Below are positions 8,839-17,510 of a stretch of DNA of 64,000 nucleotides, piece by piece. The notes under the pieces were generated by a model. It ran no database searches and was not told where the DNA came from. It saw only the letters and a program-made list of their open reading frames with translations. Position 1 is the first letter of the stretch. Each line of letters starts with the position of its first letter. This DNA comes from Clostridium beijerinckii (GTDB lineage: Bacteria > Bacillota > Clostridia > Clostridiales > Clostridiaceae). Both the position numbers and the translations under genes were made by a program. The stretch is taken from positions 1,078,501-1,142,500 of the forward strand of contig CP029329.1 of NCBI GenBank assembly GCA_003129525.1, written 5' to 3'.

Positions 8839-8931
8839 TTTCTAAATTATGATGTTATATATACATAAATTATTATTTCTTAGGAAATAATAAGTTAGTA
8901 ATTTTATATTATAGAAAGGATTGATTTATTA

Positions 8932-9120
8932 ATGAAGCCAAATGTAGATAAAGATACTTGTATATCATGCGGATTATGTCCATCAATATGTCCAGAATGT
9001 TTTGATATGGAGGATGATGGAAAGGCTGGAGCAATAGTTGATGAAGTTCCAGATGATTCAATGGATTCAGCAAAAGAAGCAGAAGAAAGTTGTCCGGTAA
9101 ATGCAATTTCTATAGAATAA
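8932..9120 (+). CDS. Single-cluster [4Fe-4S] ferredoxin
   Basis: 62 residues, start ATG after GAAAGGA. Cluster ligands C10, C13, C16 (CISCGLC) and C54 (SCPVNAI) follow the pattern of monocluster ferredoxins. C20 and C23 are extra and may form a disulfide as in related proteins. Strongly acidic (DMEDDGK, VDEVPDDSMDS). It carries low-potential electrons in anaerobic metabolism; the partner is not known from context. Confidence 0.93.
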   Translation: MKPNVDKDTCISCGLCPSICPECFDMEDDGKAGAIVDEVPDDSMDSAKEAEESCPVNAISIE

Positions 9121-9142
9121 TAGAATATGTAAATCTAATTCA

Positions 9143-9183
9143 AATAGGATTGATAGTTGTATAAAACAAATATCAATCCTATT
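9143..9183 (+). terminator. Hairpin after ferredoxin gene
   Basis: AATAGGATTGATA (9143-9155) pairs perfectly with TATCAATCCTATT (9171-9183). The loop is 15 bases, followed by GTGTATTTATAT, so the U-tract is poor. Confidence 0.65.
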
Positions 9184-9350
9184 GTGTATTTATATAGAAA
9201 TTTATAGATTAAGTGCATAAATGGTATGAAATTTTTACAAGGTTTCATTCCTTATGTTAGAATTAATTAAATAAGGTTTAAAAGGTTTATATATAAAGTA
9301 TTAGCTAACTTTGAATACTCTGCAATAATCAGAATATTTTGAAATTGTTA

Positions 9351-9557
9351 TTATAAATAGTCAATTATGTTGTAAATATTAGATTTATCATCTTTATTAT
9401 GATTGGCATTATAATTGGAACTAGATTTACTTAAATTTACCGTGTGATGAGCAATAGAATTAGAAGGTAGATTATTAGATGAAGTAATAAAAATATCGTC
9501 ATTACTATTAACAATAGTAGCATCTTTATAGGTTGAATCTAATACAAAATCTTTCAT
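9351..9557 (-). CDS. Small Asn/Ser-rich protein of unknown function, Shine-Dalgarno in a hairpin
   Basis: 68 residues, no signal peptide or membrane segment. Rich in Asn, Ser and Asp (SSNYNANHNKDDKSNIYN). Support for a real gene is an AAAGGAG Shine-Dalgarno 10 bases before the ATG. However, that site lies in the 3' arm of a 14-bp stem (9567-9611). It is downstream of degV on the same strand. No family recognised; it could be a small spore or stress protein, or a spurious frame. Confidence 0.5.
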   Translation of the reverse strand: MKDFVLDSTYKDATIVNSNDDIFITSSNNLPSNSIAHHTVNLSKSSSNYNANHNKDDKSNIYNIIDYL

Positions 9558-9566
9558 ATTAAAATA

Positions 9567-9611
9567 ACTCCTTTCTCTATAGAAATATTATTTACAAATA
9601 GAGAAAGGAGT
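9567..9611 (-). promoter_or_regulatory. Shine-Dalgarno-sequestering hairpin (or degV terminator)
   Basis: 14-bp perfect inverted repeat with a 17-base loop. On the minus strand the 3' arm is ATAGAGAAAGGAGT, so the ribosome site AAAGGAG (9574-9568) is completely paired. No U-run follows, which argues against a simple terminator. Confidence 0.7.
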
Positions 9612-9618
9612 ATACAGA

Positions 9619-9705
9619 TTAAATACATAAAAAATAACAAGTCAGTATGCAAATCCATTTTATCTGATGTTCTCAAGAATTACAGGCTTTATGTAATATG
9701 TCTTA
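9619..9705. repeat. Palindromic repeat copy R4 (degenerate right arm)
   Basis: The left arm ATACATAAAAAATAACAAGTCAG is clear. The right part has lost most of its complement but keeps the terminal ATATGTC-TTA. The final TTA (9703-9705) is the stop codon of degV on the minus strand. Confidence 0.6.
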
Positions 9706-10551
9706 ATCTACTTTTTCAACTATAAGCCCAACAAGTCCAGGACCTGTATGAACTCCAAGCGCAGGGCCAATTTCTCCGCCTAAGGTACATTCTATTAGAT
9801 TTGGAAAATATTTTATTGCATCATATAACATTGCAGCTTTATCAGGAGCATTTCCATCTAGAACCCAAACTTTACATGGACTAGCTTCTAAGTAGGGCTT
9901 TAGTAAACTTGCTAAGCGAGATATGGATTGTTTTATTCCTCGAATCTTGCATACAGTATGATATATTCCATCATCACCTACAGTTATAATAGGTTTAAGG
10001 TTAAGAGCATCTGCTATTGTGCCAGAAACTTTACCTATTCTACCACCTTTTATTAGATATTCCAATGTATCTATCGTAAAGAATACATCTATTTTGCTTC
10101 TAAATATAGGTAGGATATCTACTATTTCATTAAAAGACTTTCCTTCTTTAATTAAATTTGCTGTTTCAATTACCATTGCACCCTCTGACATGGTTAAGGT
10201 CATAGAATCAAATACAAAGATTTCAAGCCCAGAAGTATTTTCAGCAGCAAGTCTTGCAGAATTATAAGTTCCTGAAAGACCACTTGATATAGTTATTATA
10301 ATTACATGAGTATAACCTTCATTTTTTACTTCTTCTAAGGCAGAAGCAAATTTATCTATACTAGGTAATGAAGTTTTAGGAATTTCTTTAGGTAATGCTT
10401 CATAAAGCATTTTGGGAGTTATATCTATTCCATCATCATATTCCCTATCAGAAAATATAATTTTAAGCGGTAATATCTTAATATTATTTGCTTTTGCAAA
10501 ATCAGTATTTAAATCAGAAGCACTATCAGTTATTAATGCTATTTTATCCAT
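9703..10551 (-). CDS. DegV family fatty-acid-binding protein
   Basis: 282 residues, start ATG after TAGGAGGA. N-terminal ITDSASDLN and the SSGLSGTYNSA block, with the ligand-contacting Ser/Thr, are typical of DegV. C-terminal GPALGVHTGPGLVGL is the conserved hairpin. The family binds fatty acids and in some Firmicutes acts as FakB, delivering exogenous fatty acids to FakA kinase; no fakA is in the window. Its stop codon coincides with the end of repeat copy R4. Confidence 0.93.
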   Translation of the reverse strand: MDKIALITDSASDLNTDFAKANNIKILPLKIIFSDREYDDGIDITPKMLYEALPKEIPKTSLPSIDKFASALEEVKNEGYTHVIIITISSGLSGTYNSARLAAENTSGLEIFVFDSMTLTMSEGAMVIETANLIKEGKSFNEIVDILPIFRSKIDVFFTIDTLEYLIKGGRIGKVSGTIADALNLKPIITVGDDGIYHTVCKIRGIKQSISRLASLLKPYLEASPCKVWVLDGNAPDKAAMLYDAIKYFPNLIECTLGGEIGPALGVHTGPGLVGLIVEKVD

Positions 10552-10835
10552 CTTAGTTCCTCCTAAAATATAATAATATTTAATTAATTATATCACTATT
10601 TGTAAAATATAAGTTTTTTATTAGTTCAAGTATTAACATTAAAACGTAGAAATAATAAAATTTTTATATAAGATATTAAGAAAAAATATGATAAATGTAG
10701 TGATAAGCAATGATAAGAGTTGTTTATAATAAGTCAAATATATAAAAGTGACAAAAAATGGCCAAATCGAAAGATAATGAGATGTAAATCATGATAATTA
10801 AAATCTAGAGGTTTAAAAATAAAAAAATAGAAGCA

Positions 10836-10864
10836 TTGCTAATGAATACCTAATACAGTATAAT
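10836..10864 (+). promoter_or_regulatory. nrdD promoter
   Basis: TTGCTA (10836-10841), 17-base spacer, TATAAT (10859-10864). Start expected near 10871, just upstream of the NrdR box. Confidence 0.75.
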
Positions 10865-10879
10865 AATACGGTAGTGATT

Positions 10880-10895
10880 ACACTATATATTGTGT
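10880..10895 (+). promoter_or_regulatory. NrdR box in nrdD leader
   Basis: ACACTATATATTGTGT matches the 16-base NrdR consensus (acaCwAtATaTwGtgt). It lies just downstream of the predicted start, where repressor binding would block transcription. Usually two boxes about three helical turns apart are found; a second good one is not evident. Confidence 0.8.
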
Positions 10896-10911
10896 CATGG
10901 AGGGAATAACA

Positions 10912-13023
10912 ATGCTATATGTTGTAAAAAGGGACGGGAGAGAAGTTGAATTTAATTCAGACAAGATAGCCCAAGCCATTAAAGGGTCAGCCGCTGAAAT
11001 AGGTTTAATTTTAAGAGAAAGCCAAGTATTAGATACTGTACAGAAAGTAATTACATATATTGAATTAGAGCATAGAAAAACAATAACGGTAGAACAAATA
11101 CAGAATTTTGTAGAGAAATCACTACACGATGAGGGTCATAAAGATATAGCGTTTGCCTATTCAGGATATAGAAAAGAAAGAACAAAGGTTAGAGAAATAA
11201 AATCAGATTTAATGAAAGCAATTCGCCAAATTGGTGTTGAGACAGATAGAGATAATGCAAATGTAGGAAATAATTTTAGTTCAAAATTACTTAGAATAGC
11301 TTCTGAATCAAATAAGTGGAATACCTTGGCTATAATGCCTAAAAGTTTAGCAAAAGCTCATGAAACAGGAGACTTATATTATCATGATTTAGATAGTTAT
11401 AATTTAACTGTAAATTGTTTGCATATTCCGACTAGAGAAATGTTGGAAAATGGATTTAATACAGGATATGGAACAATTAATGCTCCTAGAAGAATAGAAA
11501 CAGCTGCAGAATTATCATGTATTTTATTACAATCAACTCAAAATGACATGTTTGGAGGTCAATCTCACCCAGACTTTGATAATGATATGGCTATATTTGT
11601 AAATCCTACTAGGGAAGAGATTAGAAAAGAATTAGAAGAACTAGAAATCCCTGAGGAAAAGATAGAAGATTTACTTGAAAAAAAGGTAAGAAATAAAGTA
11701 AAACAAGCTATGCAAGGTGTTGTTTACAATCTTAATACAATGCATTCAAGAGCTGGATCACAAGTTCCATTTAGCTCAATCAATCTTGGATTACCTGAAA
11801 GTTCAGATGCTGCACTCGTATGTGAAGTTTTTCTTTTAGAATATGAAAAGGGATTAGGAAAGGGAGAGCAACCAATTTTCCCTAACATAATTTTTAGAGT
11901 CAAATCAGGAGTTAACAGAGAAGAAAATGATCCGTATTTTTATTTATATAAATTAGCATGTAGAGTAGCTGCAAAAAGAATGAATCCAACGTTTATGAAC
12001 ATTGATGCAGACTTCAATAAAGAATATTATGATATGGGATATGTTCCAGCAACCATGGGATGTAGAACTTACCTTATGAAAAATATAAATGGCGAACCAG
12101 GTTGTAAAGGTAGGGGAAATATAGCACCTACAACTATTAATCTTCCAAGAGTAGGATTGCAAGCCAAAGGGGATATAAATAAATTTTTTGAAATATTAGA
12201 TTCAAGATTAGAGTTATCAAAGGATTCTCTAATGCATAGATATAATGTGTTAAAAAATCTGAAGGTTAAGGATTTGCCATTTGTTGCAGGGCAAGGACTT
12301 ATGAAAGGTTCAGAGGGTTTAAAACCTGATGATTCAATAGAACCAATCCTAAAGCAAGGAACATGGGGAATTGGATTTATAGGACTTGCAGAAACACTAG
12401 TAGCTTTAACAGGCAAACATCATGGAGAAGATACTGAAGCTAGAGAATTAGGTGTGAAAATTATTGAACACATAAAACAATATACAGATAAAATTACAGA
12501 AGAGTATAAATTAAATTGGAGTTGTTATGCTACTCCGGCAGAAGGCCTTTCAGGTAAGTTTATAAAACAAGATCAAAAGATATTTGGAGTAATAAGTGGA
12601 GTAACTGATAAAGAATATTATACAAATAGCTTCCATGTACCAGTTTCACATGCGATTTCTATTAAAGATAAAATCAATATTGAGGCTCCATATCACAAGC
12701 TTTGCAATGGTGGGCATATAAGTTATATAGAAGTAGATGATTCACCGAATGCAGAAACAGTAATGGATATAATAAATTATGCATATAAGAATACTAATAT
12801 CAGTTATGTGGGAATTAATTTTCATATAAAATATTGTAGGGATTGCGGAACTTACTTACATGAAAATCAAAGTAGTTGTCCAAAATGCGGAAGCCAAGAT
12901 ATACAAGGAATATCAAGAGTTACCGGATATTTAAGTTTAGACGAAAGATTTGGTGCAGGAAAATACCATGAGAGAGAAGATAGAATATCTCATACAGAAA
13001 ATCATGGTCATAACTATAACTAA
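10912..13023 (+). CDS. nrdD: Anaerobic (class III) ribonucleoside-triphosphate reductase
   Basis: 703 residues from ATG 10912; the ATG at 10897 contains the ribosome site GGAGGG and is rejected. The N-terminal ATP-cone begins YVVKRDGREVEFNSDKI. The large glycyl-radical barrel follows. The C-terminus has the zinc motif CRDCG..CPKCG and the radical loop RVTGYL, whose Gly carries the radical. It reduces NTPs to dNTPs anaerobically with formate as reductant and is activated by NrdG, whose gene lies 3.9 kb downstream rather than adjacent. An NrdR box precedes it. Confidence 0.96.
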   Translation: MLYVVKRDGREVEFNSDKIAQAIKGSAAEIGLILRESQVLDTVQKVITYIELEHRKTITVEQIQNFVEKSLHDEGHKDIAFAYSGYRKERTKVREIKSDLMKAIRQIGVETDRDNANVGNNFSSKLLRIASESNKWNTLAIMPKSLAKAHETGDLYYHDLDSYNLTVNCLHIPTREMLENGFNTGYGTINAPRRIETAAELSCILLQSTQNDMFGGQSHPDFDNDMAIFVNPTREEIRKELEELEIPEEKIEDLLEKKVRNKVKQAMQGVVYNLNTMHSRAGSQVPFSSINLGLPESSDAALVCEVFLLEYEKGLGKGEQPIFPNIIFRVKSGVNREENDPYFYLYKLACRVAAKRMNPTFMNIDADFNKEYYDMGYVPATMGCRTYLMKNINGEPGCKGRGNIAPTTINLPRVGLQAKGDINKFFEILDSRLELSKDSLMHRYNVLKNLKVKDLPFVAGQGLMKGSEGLKPDDSIEPILKQGTWGIGFIGLAETLVALTGKHHGEDTEARELGVKIIEHIKQYTDKITEEYKLNWSCYATPAEGLSGKFIKQDQKIFGVISGVTDKEYYTNSFHVPVSHAISIKDKINIEAPYHKLCNGGHISYIEVDDSPNAETVMDIINYAYKNTNISYVGINFHIKYCRDCGTYLHENQSSCPKCGSQDIQGISRVTGYLSLDERFGAGKYHEREDRISHTENHGHNYN

Positions 13024-13158
13024 ATATCAACTGATATTTAATTATATATAATAGATTTAACTTTATATACAAATGCCTAGGAAAAGATAATTATATGAAT
13101 AGTTAGTTAATAATGTTCAGTAGTTGGTAATTTGTGATTTTAAATTAGTAATTAAGAA

Positions 13159-13222
13159 GCTATCTTAAAATAAGAAAATGAATTGGATTCAGTTCAATAT
13201 ATTATTTTAAGATAGCATTTTT
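13159..13222 (+). terminator. Terminator downstream of nrdD
   Basis: GCTATCTTAAAATAA (13159-13173) pairs perfectly with TTATTTTAAGATAGC (13202-13216) and is followed by ATTTTTATT. The loop is 28 bases, and the stem is 136 bases past the nrdD stop. Confidence 0.7.
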
Positions 13223-13324
13223 ATTATTGTTAATCCTCAAAGTTTAATTCATAAACCATATAATATCTTTATTTAAGATTATTAATGAATAGAATTAGTA
13301 TAAATCGGGGATTAAATAAGTAAA

Positions 13325-13409
13325 CCTATTATAAAAGTTAAAATAATTAAGGTATTGCAATATTTCAAAAAAAACTTGCAATAATATCATTTATTTTAAC
13401 TTAAATAGG
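13325..13409 (+). other. Long composite hairpin of unknown role
   Basis: Three nested perfect stems: CCTATT/AATAGG (6 bp), AAGTTAAAATAA/TTATTTTAACTT (12 bp), TATTGCAA/TTGCAATA (8 bp), with small internal loops and a 15-base apical loop. No U-run follows. It is 170 bases upstream of the next gene. It could be an inserted palindromic element or a structured leader. Confidence 0.6.
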
Positions 13410-13470
13410 CTGATTTTCGAAGTTACTTGAAGGAGAGGCTCTATTCTATTGCAAAAAACAATGATAAGAC

Positions 13471-13500
13471 TTGTCTAGAGTTGATGAAATATGATATTAT
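13471..13500 (+). promoter_or_regulatory. Possible promoter of the (homo)citrate synthase-aconitase operon
   Basis: TTGTCT (13471-13476), 18-base spacer, TATTAT (13495-13500). Tentative in such AT-rich DNA. Confidence 0.4.
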
Positions 13501-13580
13501 AAAGAAAGATTAATAAAATGATATTTTATTAGCTCTTATTAAATATGCAATAAGTTAATAATGTAAGTGGAGGGATTGCA

Positions 13581-14747
13581 ATGGCAATTAGTAATTTGAA
13601 AGAAAACAAAAAAGTTACTATAGTAGATACCACTCTTAGAGACGGTGAACAAACCGCAGGAGTTGTTTTTGCTAATCAAGAAAAAATAATGATAGCACAA
13701 ATGCTAAGTGACTTAGGCGTTGATCAACTAGAAGTAGGAATTCCTACAATGGGTGGGGACGAAAAAAAGGCTATAAAGGAGATCGTAAAAAGAAATTTAA
13801 AACCTAGTATCATGGCATGGAATAGAGCTGTAATTGGTGACATAGAACAATCAATAGATTGTGGAGTTGATGCGGTTGCTATATCAATATCAGTTTCTGA
13901 TATACACATTCAACACAAACTAAAAACATCTAGAGAATGGGTATTAGAAAGCATGGTTAAATCTGTAGAATTTGCAAAGAAAAATGGACTTTATGTATCT
14001 GTTAATGGGGAAGATGCATCTAGAGCAGATAAAGATTTCTTAGTTGAATATATTAATGCAGCTAAACAAGCAGGGGCAGATAGATTTAGATATTGTGATA
14101 CTGTAGGGATTATGGAACCATTTAGAATTAGAGATGATATTAAATATATATATGATAAGACAGGTTTTGATATAGAAATGCATACTCATGATGACTTTGG
14201 AATGTCAACAGCTAATGCTGTAGCTGGTATCAAGGGAGGAGCATCACATGTTGGAGTAACTGTAAATGGTCTTGGTGAAAGAGCAGGGAATGCAGCGTTA
14301 GAAGAAGTTATAATGGCATTAATGCTTGTTTATGGATATAATGGTGAAGATATAAATACTCAAATGTTCAGAGAAGTATCACAATATGTATCAAGAGCAT
14401 CAGGAAGAGAACTTCCAATCTGGAAAGCTATTGTTGGAACAAATATGTTTGCACATGAATCAGGAATTCATGCTGATGGAGCAATAAAAGATCCTAAGAA
14501 TTATGAAGCTTTCGATCCAGAAATAGTTGGTCTTGAAAGACAAATTGTTATAGGAAAGCACTCTGGAAGGGCTTCAATAATAAATAAGTTTAAAGAATAT
14601 AATAGAGTACTTACAGATGATGAAGCAAAAGGAATATTGGAACTTGTAAGAGCAACATCAGTTAGATTGAAGAGAACTTTATTTGACAAAGAAGTAGTTC
14701 AATTATATAAAGAATATCATAGACAATTAGAAGAAAAAAATAAATAG
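13581..14747 (+). CDS. Homocitrate synthase NifV-like / Re-type citrate synthase
   Basis: 388 residues, ATG after GGAGGG. A DRE-TIM metallolyase: DTTLRDGEQ (residues 16-24), MAWNRAVI, AISISVSDIHIQHKL, HTHDDFGM (metal His) and NGLGERAGNAALEEV. These blocks are very NifV-like (acetyl-CoA + 2-oxoglutarate to homocitrate, for FeMo cofactor). The gene is directly followed by aconitase, and in clostridia NifV/IPMS-related enzymes are known to act as Re-citrate synthase feeding glutamate synthesis. The operon favours citrate synthesis and the sequence motifs favour homocitrate; I cannot decide. Confidence 0.85.
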   Translation: MAISNLKENKKVTIVDTTLRDGEQTAGVVFANQEKIMIAQMLSDLGVDQLEVGIPTMGGDEKKAIKEIVKRNLKPSIMAWNRAVIGDIEQSIDCGVDAVAISISVSDIHIQHKLKTSREWVLESMVKSVEFAKKNGLYVSVNGEDASRADKDFLVEYINAAKQAGADRFRYCDTVGIMEPFRIRDDIKYIYDKTGFDIEMHTHDDFGMSTANAVAGIKGGASHVGVTVNGLGERAGNAALEEVIMALMLVYGYNGEDINTQMFREVSQYVSRASGRELPIWKAIVGTNMFAHESGIHADGAIKDPKNYEAFDPEIVGLERQIVIGKHSGRASIINKFKEYNRVLTDDEAKGILELVRATSVRLKRTLFDKEVVQLYKEYHRQLEEKNK

Positions 14748-14765
14748 AAATAGGAGGAACACAAA

Positions 14766-16688
14766 TTGGGTGATAATTTAGTTTACAAGATTTTAAAGAG
14801 TCATGTGGTTGAAGGTGAATTAAAGGCAGGAGAGCCAATTGCATTAAAGATTGACCAAACGTTAACTCAAGATTCAACAGGAACAATGGCATATCTTCAA
14901 TTAGAAGCTATGGGAATAGATAGAGTAAAGACTAAAAAATCTGTGGCATTTATAGATCATAATATGTTGCAACAAGGTTTTGAAAATGCAGATGATCATA
15001 AGTTTATTCAAACAGTTGCATCTAAATATGGTGTATACTTCTCAAAACCAGGTAATGGAATATGCCATCAAATATTCCTAGAAAGATTCTCAACTCCAGG
15101 AGATACATTAATTGGATCTGATAGCCATACACCAACAGCAGGCGGTGTTGGTATGCTTGCTATGGGTGCAGGTGGATTAGACGTTGCTCTTGCTATGGGA
15201 GGAGGAGCTTACAACATTAATACTCCAAAGGTAGTAAAGATAGAACTTACTGGAAAGCTAAATAAGATGGTAGCAGCTAAAGATGTTATCTTAGAAGTTT
15301 TAAGAATATTAACTGTTAAAGGTGGAGTAGGTAAAGTTTTTGAATATGCTGGTGAAGGCGTTAAAACACTTTCAGTTCCAGAAAGAGCTACTATAACTAA
15401 TATGGGCGCTGAACTTGGAGCAACAACCTCAATATTCCCAAGTGATGAAAGAACATTAGAATTCTTTAAAGCTCAAGGAAGAGAAGAAAATTGGATAGAA
15501 TTTAAGCCAGATGCAGATGCAGTATATGATGAAGTAGTAACAATTAATTTAAATGAATTAACTCCACTTACAGCTAAGCCACACAGCCCAGATAATGTAG
15601 CTAAGGTTAGTGAAGTTGGTAAGATTAAAGTTGATCAAGTAGTTATAGGAAGCTGTACTAACTCTTCTTATGAAGACTTAATGAAGGTTGCTAAGATATT
15701 AAAAGGTAAAAAGGTACATTCAGATGTTAGTTTAGTAATAGGACCTGGATCAAGACAAGTTATGGAGATGATAGCTAGAAATGGTGCGTTAGCAGATATA
15801 ATCAGCTCAGGAGCAAGAATACTTGAAAATGGTTGTGGACCTTGTATAGGTATGGGTCAATCACCAGGAACTGATGCAATTTCGCTTAGAACTGTTAATA
15901 GAAATTTCTATGGTAGAAGTGGAACATTATCAGCACAAATATATATAGTGAGTCCTGAGACTGCGGCAGTTTCAGCTATAAATGGAGTTTTAACTGATCC
16001 AACAGAAGTGGATGTAGATTTAACAATAGATATGCCTAAGGAATTCTTAATAGATGATTCGATGATTTTAGCACCAGCACCAACAAATGTTGAAGTTGAA
16101 GTTGTTAGAGGACCAAATATTAAACCATTCCCAGTAAGTAAGCCATTAGCTGAAGAACTAGATGGTAAGGTATTAATAAAGGTTGAAGATAATATTACAA
16201 CCGACCACATTATGCCTTCAAACTCAAAGTTATTACCATTTAGATCAAATATACCTTATCTTGCAGAATTCTGCTTTAATACAGTAGATACAGAATTCCC
16301 TAAGAGAGCTAAGGAATTCAATGGTGGATTTATAATTGCTGGAGGAAACTACGGTCAAGGTTCAAGCAGAGAACATGCAGCGCTAGCACCATTATACTTA
16401 GGTGTTAAGGCTGTTATAGCTAAATCATTTGCAAGAATCCATAAAGCTAACTTAATAAATAATGGAATAATTCCAATAGAATTTAAGAATGAAGCAGATT
16501 ATGATAACATTGATTTAATAGATGACTTAAAGATGGAAAATATCCAAGGTGTTTTAGAAACAGGATTAGTTAAAGTGAAGAACTTAACTAAGGGAACTGA
16601 ATTTGAAGCAACTATTGATTTAACAGAAAAAGAAATTGCAGTTATTAGAGCTGGTGGAAGACTTAACTACGTAAAAGCAAATAGCTAA
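14766..16688 (+). CDS. Aconitate hydratase (single-chain, Aquifex type)
   Basis: 640 residues from TTG 14766, with AGGAGG eight bases upstream, 18 bases after the preceding gene. The [4Fe-4S] Cys ligands are in GSCTNSSYED and NGCGPCIGMGQSPG; the C-terminal swivel domain has GGNYGQGSSREHAALAP. Shorter than AcnA (~890) and matching the ~640-residue aconitase group that carries large and small domains in one chain. Converts citrate to isocitrate (or acts on homocitrate if the partner makes that). No isocitrate dehydrogenase gene follows; a terminator does. Confidence 0.93.
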   Translation: MGDNLVYKILKSHVVEGELKAGEPIALKIDQTLTQDSTGTMAYLQLEAMGIDRVKTKKSVAFIDHNMLQQGFENADDHKFIQTVASKYGVYFSKPGNGICHQIFLERFSTPGDTLIGSDSHTPTAGGVGMLAMGAGGLDVALAMGGGAYNINTPKVVKIELTGKLNKMVAAKDVILEVLRILTVKGGVGKVFEYAGEGVKTLSVPERATITNMGAELGATTSIFPSDERTLEFFKAQGREENWIEFKPDADAVYDEVVTINLNELTPLTAKPHSPDNVAKVSEVGKIKVDQVVIGSCTNSSYEDLMKVAKILKGKKVHSDVSLVIGPGSRQVMEMIARNGALADIISSGARILENGCGPCIGMGQSPGTDAISLRTVNRNFYGRSGTLSAQIYIVSPETAAVSAINGVLTDPTEVDVDLTIDMPKEFLIDDSMILAPAPTNVEVEVVRGPNIKPFPVSKPLAEELDGKVLIKVEDNITTDHIMPSNSKLLPFRSNIPYLAEFCFNTVDTEFPKRAKEFNGGFIIAGGNYGQGSSREHAALAPLYLGVKAVIAKSFARIHKANLINNGIIPIEFKNEADYDNIDLIDDLKMENIQGVLETGLVKVKNLTKGTEFEATIDLTEKEIAVIRAGGRLNYVKANS

Positions 16689-16715
16689 TTTGAAATATAA
16701 TAATTAAATGAAAAG

Positions 16716-16755
16716 GTACAGGAGTTCATATATTTTGAATTCTTGTGCTTTTTTT
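16716..16755 (+). terminator. Terminator after aconitase
   Basis: GTACAGGAGTTCA (16716-16728) pairs, with some G-U pairs, with TGAATTCTTGTGC (16736-16748), followed by TTTTTTTATATT. Confidence 0.85.
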
Positions 16756-16860
16756 ATATTGAAATTTATAATTGGGAAATTATGAGATATTATAATTTGT
16801 AAATTTATTTATAATTAAGTTATAATTAATATATAAGAATTTTTTTAGAGTGATAATAGA

Positions 16861-16940
16861 TACGGCATATTGAAAAATAACAAGTCAGCATACTAGTATA
16901 TTTCGAGTTATTAACTTGTTATTTTATATCATGTGTCTAA
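16861..16940. repeat. Palindromic repeat copy R5
   Basis: GGCATATTGAAAAATAACAAGTC on the left; AACTTGTTATTTTATATC and ATGTGTC-TAA on the right, with AGCATACTAGTATATTT in the centre. It ends 25 bases before the nrdG ATG. Confidence 0.75.
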
Positions 16941-16964
16941 ATTAGTTAGAAAGAGGTCGTTATT

Positions 16965-17474
16965 ATGGAAAAGACTATAAGACTATCTGGAATAGCATAT
17001 GAAAGTTTAGTTAATGGACCTGGCATGAGAAGAGTATTTTTTGCTCAAGGATGCAAACATAACTGCAAATCTTGTTTTAATCCTGACACTCATGATTTTT
17101 ATGGTGGTGAAGAAAAAAATTTAGATGAATTAATAGAAGATACATTAGATAATCCAATTTTAAGAGGAGTTACATTTAGTGGCGGAGATCCATGGGAACA
17201 AGCTGATAAATTTGCTTATATGGCAACGGCTTTTAAAGAAAAAGGATTGAATATTTGGAGTTATACAGGATATACTTATGAGCACATTATTGAACATAAA
17301 GATGAATATGAAGGTTGGAATGATTTAATAAATAATATAGATGTATTGGTAGATGGAAAATTTGAAGATGATAAACAACAAGATGGACTTAAATTTAGAG
17401 GTTCAACAAACCAAAGGATAATAGATGTTAAAGAAAGTATTAGATTGAATAAGGTCATTACAATAGAGTATTAA
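16965..17474 (+). CDS. nrdG: Anaerobic ribonucleotide reductase activating protein
   Basis: 169 residues, ATG after AGAAAGAGG. Short radical-SAM enzyme: cluster motif GCKHNCKSCFNP (C-x3-C-x2-C) and the SAM-contacting FSGGDPWEQ. It generates the glycyl radical on NrdD. It is separated from nrdD by the citrate synthase/aconitase pair, with its own leader containing repeat R5, so the two subunits are probably transcribed separately. Confidence 0.95.
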   Translation: MEKTIRLSGIAYESLVNGPGMRRVFFAQGCKHNCKSCFNPDTHDFYGGEEKNLDELIEDTLDNPILRGVTFSGGDPWEQADKFAYMATAFKEKGLNIWSYTGYTYEHIIEHKDEYEGWNDLINNIDVLVDGKFEDDKQQDGLKFRGSTNQRIIDVKESIRLNKVITIEY

Positions 17475-17510
17475 TTTTTATATACTATATTAATTGAAAG
17501 TATCTTTAAC

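Larger units (their letters stand above)
10552..10911 (+). other. Intergenic region between divergent degV and nrdD
   Basis: 360 bases of AT-rich DNA. The right third carries the nrdD promoter and an NrdR box, listed separately. I see no gene or repeat in 10570-10830. Confidence 0.6.
13024..13580 (+). other. 557-base gap between nrdD and the citrate/homocitrate synthase gene
   Basis: Contains a hairpin terminator (13159-13216), a long composite stem (13325-13409) and a possible promoter (13471-13500). A nine-codon frame with a ribosome site (TTG at 13449) is present but unsupported. Confidence 0.6.

Noticed and set aside
13449..13478. Nine-codon leader peptide frame with a ribosome site (TTG 13449)
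   Set aside because: No run of regulatory codons, and the putative promoter lies within it; not enough to call a leader peptide.
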